From contig JAHEYK010000005.1 of NCBI GenBank assembly GCA_023251625.1, positions 1-50,359 of the forward strand: DNA of 50,359 nt, written 5' to 3'. Below are positions 25,907-35,193 of the stretch, in pieces; the first letter of the stretch is position 1, and each line of letters opens with the position of its first letter. Under the pieces are notes generated by a model. That model searched no databases and was not told where the DNA came from. It saw nothing but the letters and a program-made list of their open reading frames with translations. The position numbers and the translations under genes are program-made. This DNA is from Bacteroidota bacterium. GTDB taxonomy: Bacteria; Bacteroidota; Bacteroidia; Palsa-948.

Positions 25907-28255
25907 ATGCAAAAAAAAATCCTGCTTTCACTTTTTATTTTCATTGCCTTATGCTTTGGCGTGTACTCTCAAAATAAACCTGCCTTGCCGGCAAGTAAGT
26001 TTACCATCAGCGGGTATGTAAAAGATGCTAAGAGTGGAGAAGAACTTATTGGTGCTATGGTCACTATCAAAGAAATGAAAGGCACCGGGGCAACTGCCAA
26101 TGCATATGGATTTTTTTCCATCACCATTCCGGAAGGTAATTACACCGTTGTATCACAGTTCATAGGATATGAACCGAAAATTGTGCAGGTAGCTTTAAAA
26201 CAAAATACAAAACTTGACTTTTCCCTCAACGAAAAAGGAAAGGAGCTGGGCGAGGTAGTTGTCACCGGGGAAAAGAAAGACGAAAACATCACTAAAACCC
26301 AAATGGGCGTTGAGCAGCTGGATATTCAGCAGATAAAAAATGTGCCGGTTCTGTTCGGAGAAAAAGATGTATTGAAAACACTTCAGTTGTTGCCGGGGGT
26401 AAAATCGGCAGGAGAAGGGAATAGCGGCTTTTATGTTCGTGGAGGAAATTCAGACCAGAATTTAATTCTGCTCGATGAGGCGACTGTCTACAACGCATCA
26501 CACTTGCTGGGATTTTTTTCCGTGTTCAATTCGGATGCGATCAAAGACGTAACTCTTTATAAAGGCAGCCAGCCGGCTGATTTTGGCGGGCGTCAGTCTT
26601 CTGTATTGGATATTAAAATGAAAGACGGTAACGATAAAAAATTCGGAGTGAACGGGGGGTTGGGATTAATATCGTCACGCCTCACACTTGAAGGGCCAAT
26701 TGTAAAAGAAAAAGGCTCGTTCATAGCTTCAGCACGCAGAACTTATGCAGATCTCTTTTTGAAACTATCACAAGACAGCGCCACCCGGCAAGCAGTATTA
26801 TATTTTTACGATCTGAATATAAAAGCTAATTATTGGTTAAATGATAAGAACAGGATCTTTTTATCGGGATACTTTGGCCAGGATGTACTTGGCTTCGGGA
26901 CCACGTTTGGGATCGATTGGGGAAACGCAACCGGCACCTTCCGGTGGAACCACCTATTCAGTGAAAAACTTTTCTCGAATACTTCTCTGATCTTCACAAA
27001 TTACGATTACAAGATCTTTGTCACGATCGGAGGGAATTCGATCGATATTATTTCGAGAATACAGGACTACGGACTAAAACAGGATTTTCAGTATTTCGCC
27101 AACACAAAGAATAAAATAAAATTCGGGTTCACTTCTACTTTGCATAAAATTATTCCGGGAATCATAACAGCCAGTAGCAGCGCTTCTATAAGTGAACTGC
27201 ATCTTGCCAATAAATATGCACTGGACAACGCCTTGTATGCTTCTCATGAAATAAAAGCATCTGAAAATTTCAGCCTGGAATACGGAGTGCGGCTTAGTGC
27301 TTTCAGTTTGATGGGACCGGGAAAATTTTATAACTATAATTCGAACGGAGAGGTTACTGACTCCGCATCGTACACTTCAAACCAGTTTGTAAAGACCTAT
27401 ATTAACCCCGAACCGCGCATCAGTGCGAATTACATCATCAATGAAAAAAATGCTGTGAAAGCGGCTTATGACCGCAACACACAAAATCTTCATTTGCTTT
27501 CAAACTCTACCTCCGGAAGCCCGACCGACCTATGGATCTCAAGCAGCAATAATGTAAAACCAGAGATCGCTGACCAGATTTCCTTGGGATACTTCCGGAA
27601 TTTCAAAGAAAATATGTTCGAATTTTCGGTGGAAACCTATTACAAGAACTATCAAAATGTGGTGGACTATAAAGACAACGCGCAATTGAATTTCAATGAA
27701 GGCGTTGAATCTCAATTGCTCTACGGAAAAGGAAGAGCCTACGGGGTAGAGTTTTTCCTGAAGAAAAAATTCGGGAAGTTCAACGGATGGGTAGGATATA
27801 CACTCGCAAGAACAGAAAAGATCATTGAGGGAATTAACAGCTACAATTGGTATCCGGCTAGGCAAGACCGTACGCATGATGTTGCCATTGTAGGGATATA
27901 TGAGCTCAATCCTAAATGGACCTTTTCGGCAACATGGGTCTATTACACAGGCAATGCTGTTACTTTTCCCAGCGGAAAATACGAAGTGGCGGGACAGGTC
28001 ATAAATTATTACACCGAAAGAAACGGATATCGTATGCCTGCCTATCATCGCCTGGATATCGGCATCACGTGGCAGCGAAAGAAGACCGAGAAATTTGAAT
28101 CGAGCTGGAACTTCTCTTTATACAACGCCTATGGCAGAGAAAACGCATATCGGATAGATTTCCAGGAAGACCCGAATGATCCAACGAGGACCCAAGCAGT
28201 ACAAACCACCTTGTTCAGGTGGATACCATCCATCACATACAATTTTAAATTCTAA
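25907..28255 (+). CDS. TonB-dependent receptor with carboxypeptidase-regulatory-like N-terminal domain
   Basis: The protein has 782 residues. A signal peptide ends about residue 22 (FGVYSQ). A CarboxypepD_reg-like domain (about 30-112: SGYVKDAKSGEELIGAMVTI, then VSQFIGYEPKIVQV) leads to GEVVVTGEK. The plug domain (about 125-225) has VPVLFGEKDVLKTLQLLPGV and FYVRGGNSDQNLILLDEA. The rest is a 22-strand barrel ending with aromatic SITYNFKF. This is the SusC-like Bacteroidota receptor layout. It is followed after 4 bp by a DUF4249 lipoprotein, its usual neighbour. It probably imports or senses a ligand across the outer membrane with TonB-ExbBD energy; the ligand is unknown. Confidence 0.95.
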   Translation: MQKKILLSLFIFIALCFGVYSQNKPALPASKFTISGYVKDAKSGEELIGAMVTIKEMKGTGATANAYGFFSITIPEGNYTVVSQFIGYEPKIVQVALKQNTKLDFSLNEKGKELGEVVVTGEKKDENITKTQMGVEQLDIQQIKNVPVLFGEKDVLKTLQLLPGVKSAGEGNSGFYVRGGNSDQNLILLDEATVYNASHLLGFFSVFNSDAIKDVTLYKGSQPADFGGRQSSVLDIKMKDGNDKKFGVNGGLGLISSRLTLEGPIVKEKGSFIASARRTYADLFLKLSQDSATRQAVLYFYDLNIKANYWLNDKNRIFLSGYFGQDVLGFGTTFGIDWGNATGTFRWNHLFSEKLFSNTSLIFTNYDYKIFVTIGGNSIDIISRIQDYGLKQDFQYFANTKNKIKFGFTSTLHKIIPGIITASSSASISELHLANKYALDNALYASHEIKASENFSLEYGVRLSAFSLMGPGKFYNYNSNGEVTDSASYTSNQFVKTYINPEPRISANYIINEKNAVKAAYDRNTQNLHLLSNSTSGSPTDLWISSSNNVKPEIADQISLGYFRNFKENMFEFSVETYYKNYQNVVDYKDNAQLNFNEGVESQLLYGKGRAYGVEFFLKKKFGKFNGWVGYTLARTEKIIEGINSYNWYPARQDRTHDVAIVGIYELNPKWTFSATWVYYTGNAVTFPSGKYEVAGQVINYYTERNGYRMPAYHRLDIGITWQRKKTEKFESSWNFSLYNAYGRENAYRIDFQEDPNDPTRTQAVQTTLFRWIPSITYNFKF

Positions 28256-28259
28256 GAAA

Positions 28260-29039
28260 ATGAGAAAATATATTTATATCCTGAGCGCTCTTCTTCCTTT
28301 GATGGCGGTTCAGTCCTGTCAAAAGGTAATTGATATTGATCTCAATTCGGCTGCTCCGCAAATTGTAATTGAAGGGAGTATTTCCGACCAACCGGGGCCT
28401 TACACGGTAAAAATCACCAAAACAGTTAATTTCAGCGAGACAAATATTTTTCCTGCTGTTTCAGGCGCAGCGGTAACTGTAAGTGACGATGCGGGCAATT
28501 CTGAAACACTTGCAGAAACTTCTTCAGGAATTTATACAGGCAACAACCTCCAGGGAATACCAGGAAGAACCTATTATCTCTCGGTCACAGCCGATGGAAA
28601 AAACTATTCGTCCGCATCTACCATGGCTTATCCCACCCGTATTGATACGATGGTTGCTCAAAAATCCTGGTTCGAGCCCAAAAAATTTGCAGCCGTACTT
28701 TTTCAGGATTCTATAGGTTATAAAAATTACTACCGCCTGGTACAGATCAAGAATGGAGTTACTGATAAATCAATTTTTATAATTGATGACAGGCTTCGCG
28801 ATGGTAGCCTAATTCCTTATTTCCTGTTTACGCGAGATGATTCCGTACGCACAGGGGATTCGGTAACCGTGCAGTTACAGGGTATTGATAAAGGAACATA
28901 CGATTACTTCTTTAGCCTTCTTCGCACAATCCGCGGAGGTTCTGCATCGCCTACAAATCCCACTTCGAATATCAGCAACAAGGCGCTGGGTTATTTCAGC
29001 GCTTATGCCGTACGGTCAAAAAGTATTGTTGCCCCATGA
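28260..29039 (+). CDS. DUF4249 family lipoprotein
   Basis: The protein has 259 residues from the ATG at 28260, 4 bp after the receptor stop; the open frame begins inside the receptor gene but lacks a signal there. The signal peptide is lipoprotein type (ALLPLMAVQSC, Cys20). The family signature follows: CQKVIDIDLN, PQIVIEGSISDQPGPYTVKI, then an Ig-like strand pattern with AVTVSDDAGN and GRTYYLSV. DUF4249 proteins commonly lie next to TonB receptors in Bacteroidota and are thought to be surface-exposed partners. The C-terminus ends GYFSAYAVRSKS, the usual end of the family. An ABC ATPase gene starts 12 bp later. Confidence 0.9.
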   Translation: MRKYIYILSALLPLMAVQSCQKVIDIDLNSAAPQIVIEGSISDQPGPYTVKITKTVNFSETNIFPAVSGAAVTVSDDAGNSETLAETSSGIYTGNNLQGIPGRTYYLSVTADGKNYSSASTMAYPTRIDTMVAQKSWFEPKKFAAVLFQDSIGYKNYYRLVQIKNGVTDKSIFIIDDRLRDGSLIPYFLFTRDDSVRTGDSVTVQLQGIDKGTYDYFFSLLRTIRGGSASPTNPTSNISNKALGYFSAYAVRSKSIVAP

Positions 29040-29051
29040 TTAAAACGTAAA

Positions 29052-29969
29052 ATGGTTGCCGTACAATTAAATAATCTCAGCAAGAAATACGACAAAGGAA
29101 AAATTGTTGCAGTAGATTCTATTTCCTTTTCGGTCGATAAAGGAGAACTGTTTGGGCTGATCGGTCCCGACGGTGCGGGCAAGACAAGTATTTTCAGGAT
29201 GTTGACCACCCTGTTGCTCCCCGATGGAGGTTCAGCTGTTGTTGACGGATATGATGCAGTAAAAGATTACAAGGCCATCCGTGGCCGTGTAGGCTATATG
29301 CCCGGAAAATTTTCACTCTATCAGGATCTCACCGTGGAAGAGAACCTGAACTTCTTCGCAACGGTATTCGGCACAACCATTCGGGAAAATTATGAGTTGG
29401 TTAAAGATATTTATGTTCAGATAGAGCCTTTCAAAACACGCAGAGCGGGAAAACTTTCAGGGGGTATGAAGCAAAAGCTTGCCTTGTGCTGTGCGCTTAT
29501 CCATAAACCATCGGTTTTATTTTTGGACGAGCCCACTACAGGCGTAGATGCAGTATCGAGGAAAGAATTCTGGGAAATGTTGAAACGTTTGAAACAACAG
29601 GGCATTACCATTTTGGTTTCTACTCCTTATATGGACGAGGCAACCATCTGCGACCGCATCGCACTCATTCAATCCGGAAAAATATTATCTATTGATACGC
29701 CTGATGCTATTGTGAGGTCGTATGAAGGGTCTCTATTTGCGATCAAATCAGAAGGCATGTACAAATTACTGAACGACCTGCGCAGCTATGAGAACACACT
29801 CAGCTGTTTTGCTTTCGGAGAATACCATCATATTGCTTTTAGGGATAAAATGAAAAATTATTCTGAAGAACTATTAAAGTACCTGGAAAATAAAGGGCAT
29901 AAAGAAGTAGAAATGATGCCTGTGATACCAACTATTGAAGATTGTTTTATTAAACTGTTAAAGAATTAA
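29052..29969 (+). CDS. ABC exporter ATPase 1 (YbhF N-half-like)
   Basis: The protein has 305 residues. The Walker A is GPDGAGKTS (38-46), the ABC signature LSGGM (135-139) and Walker B VLFLDE (155-160) with catalytic Glu160. The H-loop has Pro192 (STPYMDE) instead of the usual His. This pattern, and the long C-terminal part after residue 215, resemble the N-terminal half of the fused E. coli ATPase YbhF. The stop codon overlaps the next gene's start by one base. It is predicted to pair with ATPase 2 and drive export through the two ABC-2 permeases downstream. Confidence 0.94.
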   Translation: MVAVQLNNLSKKYDKGKIVAVDSISFSVDKGELFGLIGPDGAGKTSIFRMLTTLLLPDGGSAVVDGYDAVKDYKAIRGRVGYMPGKFSLYQDLTVEENLNFFATVFGTTIRENYELVKDIYVQIEPFKTRRAGKLSGGMKQKLALCCALIHKPSVLFLDEPTTGVDAVSRKEFWEMLKRLKQQGITILVSTPYMDEATICDRIALIQSGKILSIDTPDAIVRSYEGSLFAIKSEGMYKLLNDLRSYENTLSCFAFGEYHHIAFRDKMKNYSEELLKYLENKGHKEVEMMPVIPTIEDCFIKLLKN

Positions 29970-30712
29970 TGGCCGAATCAGTTATAAAAACAGAAAAGCT
30001 CACCAAACGCTTTGGAGATTTTATCGCTGCCAATGAACTTACGTTTGATGTAAAGGCCGGTGAGATATTTGGATTTCTAGGAGCGAACGGAGCCGGAAAA
30101 ACAACAGCCATGCGCATGCTCTGCGGTCTTTCGATCCCCTCATCCGGAAAAGCAACCGTTGCGGGGTTCGATGTTTACAAACACACCGATGAGATCAAAA
30201 GAAATATCGGTTATATGAGCCAGAAGTTTTCATTGTACGAGGATCTTACCGTTGCAGAGAACATCCGGTTTTATGCCGGTATTTACGGTTTATCCAACAA
30301 AGAGATTAAAGATAAAAGCGAAGAACTTGTTCATCAATTGGGTCTTGAGGGAGAAACAAAAAAATTAGTACGTGAACTTCCCCTGGGCTGGAAACAAAAA
30401 TTATCTTTTTCAGTCGCCATCGTTCACCAGCCTAAAATTGTTTTTATGGATGAACCTACCAGCGGGGTGGATCCTGTTACACGCAGGCAGTTCTGGGACC
30501 TTATTTATGCAGCTGCCGATAAAGGCATGACCATATTTGTTACTACCCATTATATGGATGAATCAGAATACTGTAACCGTATTTCCATCATGGTGGATGG
30601 AGTGATCAGGGCATTGGATACGCCCTATAATTTGAAAAAACAATTCTCTGCGAACTCCATGGACGAAGTATTTTACGGACTGGCTAGGGAAGCAAAAAGA
30701 ACAGGAGATTAA
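29969..30712 (+). CDS. ABC exporter ATPase 2 (YbhF C-half-like)
   Basis: The protein has 247 residues. Walker A is GANGAGKTT (38-46) and Walker B IVFMDE (157-162) with Glu162, followed by PTSGVDP. The H-loop His194 is present (TTHYMDES). The signature motif LSGGQ is replaced by LPLGW (137-141), as I recall for the second half of YbhF. It therefore has the feature that ATPase 1 lacks, and lacks the one that ATPase 1 has. The two would form a heterodimer with one canonical and one degenerate ATP site. Coupled to ATPase 1 by a one-base overlap. Confidence 0.94.
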   Translation: MAESVIKTEKLTKRFGDFIAANELTFDVKAGEIFGFLGANGAGKTTAMRMLCGLSIPSSGKATVAGFDVYKHTDEIKRNIGYMSQKFSLYEDLTVAENIRFYAGIYGLSNKEIKDKSEELVHQLGLEGETKKLVRELPLGWKQKLSFSVAIVHQPKIVFMDEPTSGVDPVTRRQFWDLIYAAADKGMTIFVTTHYMDESEYCNRISIMVDGVIRALDTPYNLKKQFSANSMDEVFYGLAREAKRTGD

Positions 30713-30716
30713 TAAG

Positions 30717-30798
30717 GTACGGATAACGAATGAATACGAATCTACGAATAGAAAATCCGATCTGTGATTTGCAGATTCGTAGAGATTGGTATCCGTAC
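30717..30798. repeat. Intergenic inverted repeat between ATPase 2 and permease 1
   Basis: Perfect outer arms GTACGGATA (30717-30725) and TATCCGTAC (30790-30798) enclose inner arms CGAATCTACGAAT (30737-30749) and ATTCGTAGAGATT (30775-30787), the latter with a 2-nt bulge. Short CGAAT units recur in the left half. It fills nearly the whole 97-bp gap inside an otherwise tightly packed operon. It could be a mobile palindrome, or an RNA hairpin that sets permease expression relative to the ATPases. Confidence 0.75.
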
Positions 30799-30809
30799 AA
30801 CAAGAAACT

Positions 30810-31916
30810 ATGAAACAATTATTTACATTCATAAAAAAAGAATTCTTCCACGTGTTCCGCGACCGGAAAACACTGCTTATGCTGTTCGGACTTCCCATCG
30901 TGCAGATCGTACTGTTTGGTTTTGCACTGACCAATGAAGTTAAAAATGCAAAAATTGTAATTGCAGATTATTCCAAGGACGTAACCACCAAAAAGATCAT
31001 TGATAAAATTGAAGCAAGTAAATACTTTGAAGTGGAAAAATCCCTAAAAAGCCACAACGAAATTGAAGCCGCATTCCGGGAGGGAAAAATTAAGTTAGCG
31101 GTTATCTTCCCCGAAAATTTCAATGAAGACCTGATGCACCTGAACAAAGCACAGATGCAGGTCATTGCAGATGCCTCGGACATAAACACAGCCAACACGT
31201 TGACCAATTATATTTCATCTATCGTAATGGATTATCAAAGGGAGCTGATGCAAAACGTTGCTATCTCGCTCAGCATCACTCCGGAGATACGGATGCTTTA
31301 CAACCCGGAGCTGAAAGGAGAACATATTTTTATTCCCGGGATCATGGCTATGATCATGATGCTGGTGTGCGTAATGATGACCTCGATTTCTATTGTGAAA
31401 GAAAAAGAACTGGGTACGATGGAGATACTGCTTGTCTCTCCTTTCAAACCTCTGATGGTGATCTTTGCAAAGTTCATTCCCTATCTTATTATTTCATTTT
31501 TCAATATCACGTCCATATTACTACTGAGTGTTTACGCCCTTGATCTTCCGATAAAGGGAAATATTTTTTTACTGTATGGAGAAGCCTTGCTTTTCATCAT
31601 GACCTCCCTTTCTATCGGACTGCTGATCTCTATCAACGCACAATCTCAGCAAACGGCCATGTTCGGTTCCCTGATGGCAACTATGCTGCCTACCCTTTTG
31701 CTCAGCGGATTTATGTTCCCTATTGAAAATATGCCTGTTCCTCTTCAGGTTATTTCCAATGTTGTGCCGAGCAAATGGTTTTTCCAGATCGTGAAAGCGA
31801 TCATGATAAAAGGAGCAGGGTTTTCTGCCATATGGAAAGAAACGGTGATACTCATAGGGATGACTATATTTTTGATGGCAGTAAGTCTGAAAAAATTTAA
31901 AATACGTTTGGAATGA
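30810..31916 (+). CDS. ABC-2 type permease 1 (YbhS/YbhR-like)
   Basis: The protein has 368 residues from the ATG at 30810 (MKQLFTFIKKEFFHVFRDRKTLL), right after an inverted repeat; the frame is open slightly upstream but that sequence is the repeat. There is one N-terminal membrane helix (about 24-45), a periplasmic domain of about 130 residues, then five helices (about 175-365). This is the ABC2_membrane_3 (PF12698) layout. Between helices is the conserved KEKELGTMEILLVSPF, the cytoplasmic coupling segment. It overlaps permease 2 by 4 bp (ATGA). The pair would form the heterodimeric membrane channel of the exporter. Confidence 0.93.
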   Translation: MKQLFTFIKKEFFHVFRDRKTLLMLFGLPIVQIVLFGFALTNEVKNAKIVIADYSKDVTTKKIIDKIEASKYFEVEKSLKSHNEIEAAFREGKIKLAVIFPENFNEDLMHLNKAQMQVIADASDINTANTLTNYISSIVMDYQRELMQNVAISLSITPEIRMLYNPELKGEHIFIPGIMAMIMMLVCVMMTSISIVKEKELGTMEILLVSPFKPLMVIFAKFIPYLIISFFNITSILLLSVYALDLPIKGNIFLLYGEALLFIMTSLSIGLLISINAQSQQTAMFGSLMATMLPTLLLSGFMFPIENMPVPLQVISNVVPSKWFFQIVKAIMIKGAGFSAIWKETVILIGMTIFLMAVSLKKFKIRLE

Positions 31917-33031
31917 GAACGCTTTTGTTTTTGCTTCAAAAAGAGTTTCTCCAGATCTTCCGCGACAAAAATTTGCTGCGCCAGATCCTGATGGCCCCTA
32001 TCATCCAGCTGATGATTTTGCCCTGGGCTGCAAACTATGAAGTGAAAAATATTTCTCTTGCCATCGTAGATCATGATCATTCTACGTATTCCCAAAAACT
32101 GGAATCTAAGATCTTCTCTTCAGGATATTTCAAACTTGCTGACTATTGCGCCTCGTTTAATGACGGGTATAAGCTCATTGAAGGCGACAAAGCAGATATT
32201 GTGATGGAGATCCCGGCCAACTTTGAAAAGAACCTGGTGCGCGAGAACAAACAAAAGATCTTTCTGGCCGTGAATGCTATCAACGGAGTGAAAGCGCTCG
32301 TGGGAACGGGTTACCTCGGCAATATTCTGAACGATTACAATGGTGAGCTGCGTTTGCAATGGGTTCAACCCTCTAAGATCTCTCCTATCCCGTCTATAGA
32401 GATCACTTCCATGAACTGGTTCAACCCCGGACTCAACTACAAAATTTTTATGGTGCCGGGAATTCTTGTGTTCCTCGTCACCATGCTTGGCAGCATGATG
32501 TGCGCCTTGAATATTGTGAGAGAAAAAGAGATCGGCACCATCGAACAGATCAATGTGACCCCGATAAAAAAACACCATTTCATCCTCGGGAAACTTATTC
32601 CGTTCTGGGTCATCGGCATTTTTGTATTCACGATCGGGCTGACAATCTCCAGGTTTGTGTACGGAATAATACCAGTAGGGAGTATCGGTGTGCTGTATGT
32701 ATTTTTATCCATCTACATGCTGGCTGTGTTAGGCCTTGGCTTGCTGATCTCCACCTATTCTGACACGCAGCAGCAGGCTATGTCGCTTTCGTTCTTTTTT
32801 ATTATGATCTTTAATTTACTGAGCGGGCTTTATACTTCGGTTGACAGTATGCCCGGCTGGGCACAGATAATTACGGATCTGAACCCGCTCCGGTATTTCA
32901 TTGAAGTGATGCGTATGGTGGTTCTCAAAGGCAGCGGTTTCCATGACATACAACACCAGCTTATATTCGTAATTATTTTTGCCATCGTGTTTAATGGATG
33001 GGCCATTTTAAATTACAGGAAGACGACCTAA
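31913..33031 (+). CDS. ABC-2 type permease 2 (YbhR/YbhS-like)
   Basis: The protein has 372 residues. It starts MRTLLFLLQKEFLQIFRDKNLL, a paralogue of permease 1. The layout is one N-terminal helix, a periplasmic domain and five C-terminal helices. The coupling segment reads REKEIGTIEQINVTPIKK, and the terminal helices include LNPLRYFIEVMRMVVLKGSGF. It is coupled by a 4-bp overlap to permease 1. No further gene of the exporter follows, because the next start is 95 bp away and has its own possible promoter. Confidence 0.93.
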   Translation: MRTLLFLLQKEFLQIFRDKNLLRQILMAPIIQLMILPWAANYEVKNISLAIVDHDHSTYSQKLESKIFSSGYFKLADYCASFNDGYKLIEGDKADIVMEIPANFEKNLVRENKQKIFLAVNAINGVKALVGTGYLGNILNDYNGELRLQWVQPSKISPIPSIEITSMNWFNPGLNYKIFMVPGILVFLVTMLGSMMCALNIVREKEIGTIEQINVTPIKKHHFILGKLIPFWVIGIFVFTIGLTISRFVYGIIPVGSIGVLYVFLSIYMLAVLGLGLLISTYSDTQQQAMSLSFFFIMIFNLLSGLYTSVDSMPGWAQIITDLNPLRYFIEVMRMVVLKGSGFHDIQHQLIFVIIFAIVFNGWAILNYRKTT

Positions 33032-33080
33032 TACTATAACACTTTTAAACTTTTCATTGTTTATTTCCTATTCTATTATC

Positions 33081-33112
33081 TTCGGACCATTGGACTATAA
33101 TTCTTAATTTTG
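33081..33112 (+). promoter_or_regulatory. Possible promoter of the second TonB receptor
   Basis: TTCG (33081-33084), a 20-nt spacer and TAATTTTG (33105-33112). The -7 box fits fully and the -33 box has one mismatch. It would leave a very short leader of about 8-10 nt. Confidence 0.4.
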
Positions 33113-33126
33113 AGTTCTTATTTTCT

Positions 33127-35193
33127 ATGAAGCGCATACTGCCCATATTTTTTTTCTCTCTCTCCATTATAGAATGGGGAATGGCGCAGAGCACTGTAAA
33201 CCGGAAAGATTCGATCGATTATTATGACATGTCCATTGAGCAGCTGCTCAGTATGAAAGCGCACGGAGTTCCTTCTGAACTCGAAGAACTAATCAACTCC
33301 CTGATACTTGCCGCATCCAAACGCCCGCTCACGGCCAGGGAATCTCCGGGCATTGTAACGCTCATCACGCAGGAAGAAATAAGAAACTCAGGCGCCAGAG
33401 ACCTGATCGATGTGCTGCGCCTTGTGCCCGGAATTGACTTTGGTATGGATGTAGAGGGCGTGGTGGGTATAGGTACCCGTGGATTGTGGGCTCATGAAGG
33501 GAAAATGCTGGTGCTGCTTGACGGGCAGGAAATGAATGAACTCCTTTTTGGCACCAATCAATTCGGAAATCATTTTCCGGTTGACCAGATCAAAAAAATT
33601 GAAGTGGTACGCGGGCCGGGCTCAGCTACCTACGGTGGTTTTGCTGAATACGGTGTTATTAATATCATCACCCGAACTGCTGCCGATATAGATGGCGTAT
33701 CACTGGCAGGCACCTACGGGCAAATGCAGACCACTACGGGCAGAAGCAATTTTAACCTCTCGGCCGGAAAGGTGAAAAAAGATTTTGAGTTCAGTCTGGG
33801 TGCATTCCTGGGCAGTGCAACACGCAGCGATAAGAATTATACCGATTACGCAGGGCAAACATATAACATGGCGGGGAACTCCGATCTTAATTCTACCCTG
33901 CTGAATTTAGGGATGTCTTACAAGGGATTCAGCGTGCGCGGCATTATGGACCTTTACCAGACCACCGTGCGTGATGCCTATGATTCAAGCAAGGTAACAC
34001 CCTATCCGATGGCATTTAATTCCTATTTCCTGGAATTAAAATATTCGGGCACACTGGGTAAACAGAAAAAACTTACTATCGTTCCTAAATTAAATTTCAA
34101 ATCGCAGTCGCCCTGGCAAACACTCCCGGGCCAGGATACCACCTCTCCACCCTACTTTAAAGACGTGCAGCGTTACACAGGCGGCATTATGGCTTCGTAT
34201 AACCTGACACGAAAAATAAACTTTTTGGCCGGTGCTGAAGCCTATCTTGACAGGTCGCAGGATAATATTGACAGCAGTTTTTTTAAAGACGGCAAGAAAG
34301 AGGTCGGATACAGCAACCAGGCCTATTATTTTCAGGGCCTTGCGAAAACCCGCTTCGTAAATTTTGTGGTGGGTGCCCGATATGATATGCACAGCAACTA
34401 CGGTTCTGCTTTTGTTCCCCGTCTTGGGTTAACGAAAAAGATTAAAAAGTTCCATTTCAAAATACTGTACAGCAATTCATTCCGCTCTCCGAGTGTTGAA
34501 AATATTAACCTGAGCAGTTCCATCAAACCTGAGCTTACCACCGTGCTTGAATTTGAGGCTGGTTATCAGATCACACGCGCATCCATTTTAACTGCAAACA
34601 TTTTTGATATCAGCACGAAATCGCCTATCGTATATTATGATTCTGCCGGCACTGACAATTACAAAAATTTTGGAGCAGGCGGAAGCCGTGGCATCGAAGT
34701 GGAATACCGGATACGAAGCAAATGGGGCTATGTGATCGCTAACTACTCGTATTATTCTGTTGAACACAAAGATAAAATTGCTGATTATGAAATTCCGGGC
34801 GTGTCATCCATGCTTCTTGCTTTCCCAAATCACAAAGCGAATTTAAATGCCTTGTTCAAGGCGGGAAAATATGTTGGCATTAGTCCTTCGCTTTCATTCA
34901 TGGGGGAACGATACGGTTATACCCAGCTCGATACGGCAGGAAATTCTATGTGCGAAAAATTCAAGCCTGTTGTTCTTGCAAACCTGTTTATCACCGTAAG
35001 TGGTTTTGCAAAAGGATTAACGATCGGTGTCGGATGTTACGATATCCTGGGTTCAAAATACGCATTTATACAGCCTTATAAACCTTTGTACGGCAACCAC
35101 GCACCGCTCCCGGGGCCATCAAGAGAGCTGCTGGTAAAAATTACTTACGATCTGAAAGCCGTTAAAAAGAGAAGAGAAAAAAGCGAAGAATGA
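33127..35193 (+). CDS. TonB-dependent receptor (no regulatory N-terminal domain)
   Basis: The protein has 688 residues with a signal peptide ending EWGMAQ. It lacks the CarboxypepD_reg-like domain. A short segment MSIEQLLSMK precedes the plug domain (about 55-185; ASKRPLTARESPGIVTLIT, SGARDLIDVLRLVPGIDF, then VEVVRGPGSATYGG and GVINIITRT). The barrel follows (about 200-688). The plug resembles those of receptors often paired with YfiR-like (DUF4154) proteins, which is the case here: the next start overlaps this stop by 4 bp. The ligand is unknown. It could be a small molecule or a catechol-like or vitamin-like ligand. Confidence 0.93.
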   Translation: MKRILPIFFFSLSIIEWGMAQSTVNRKDSIDYYDMSIEQLLSMKAHGVPSELEELINSLILAASKRPLTARESPGIVTLITQEEIRNSGARDLIDVLRLVPGIDFGMDVEGVVGIGTRGLWAHEGKMLVLLDGQEMNELLFGTNQFGNHFPVDQIKKIEVVRGPGSATYGGFAEYGVINIITRTAADIDGVSLAGTYGQMQTTTGRSNFNLSAGKVKKDFEFSLGAFLGSATRSDKNYTDYAGQTYNMAGNSDLNSTLLNLGMSYKGFSVRGIMDLYQTTVRDAYDSSKVTPYPMAFNSYFLELKYSGTLGKQKKLTIVPKLNFKSQSPWQTLPGQDTTSPPYFKDVQRYTGGIMASYNLTRKINFLAGAEAYLDRSQDNIDSSFFKDGKKEVGYSNQAYYFQGLAKTRFVNFVVGARYDMHSNYGSAFVPRLGLTKKIKKFHFKILYSNSFRSPSVENINLSSSIKPELTTVLEFEAGYQITRASILTANIFDISTKSPIVYYDSAGTDNYKNFGAGGSRGIEVEYRIRSKWGYVIANYSYYSVEHKDKIADYEIPGVSSMLLAFPNHKANLNALFKAGKYVGISPSLSFMGERYGYTQLDTAGNSMCEKFKPVVLANLFITVSGFAKGLTIGVGCYDILGSKYAFIQPYKPLYGNHAPLPGPSRELLVKITYDLKAVKKRREKSEE

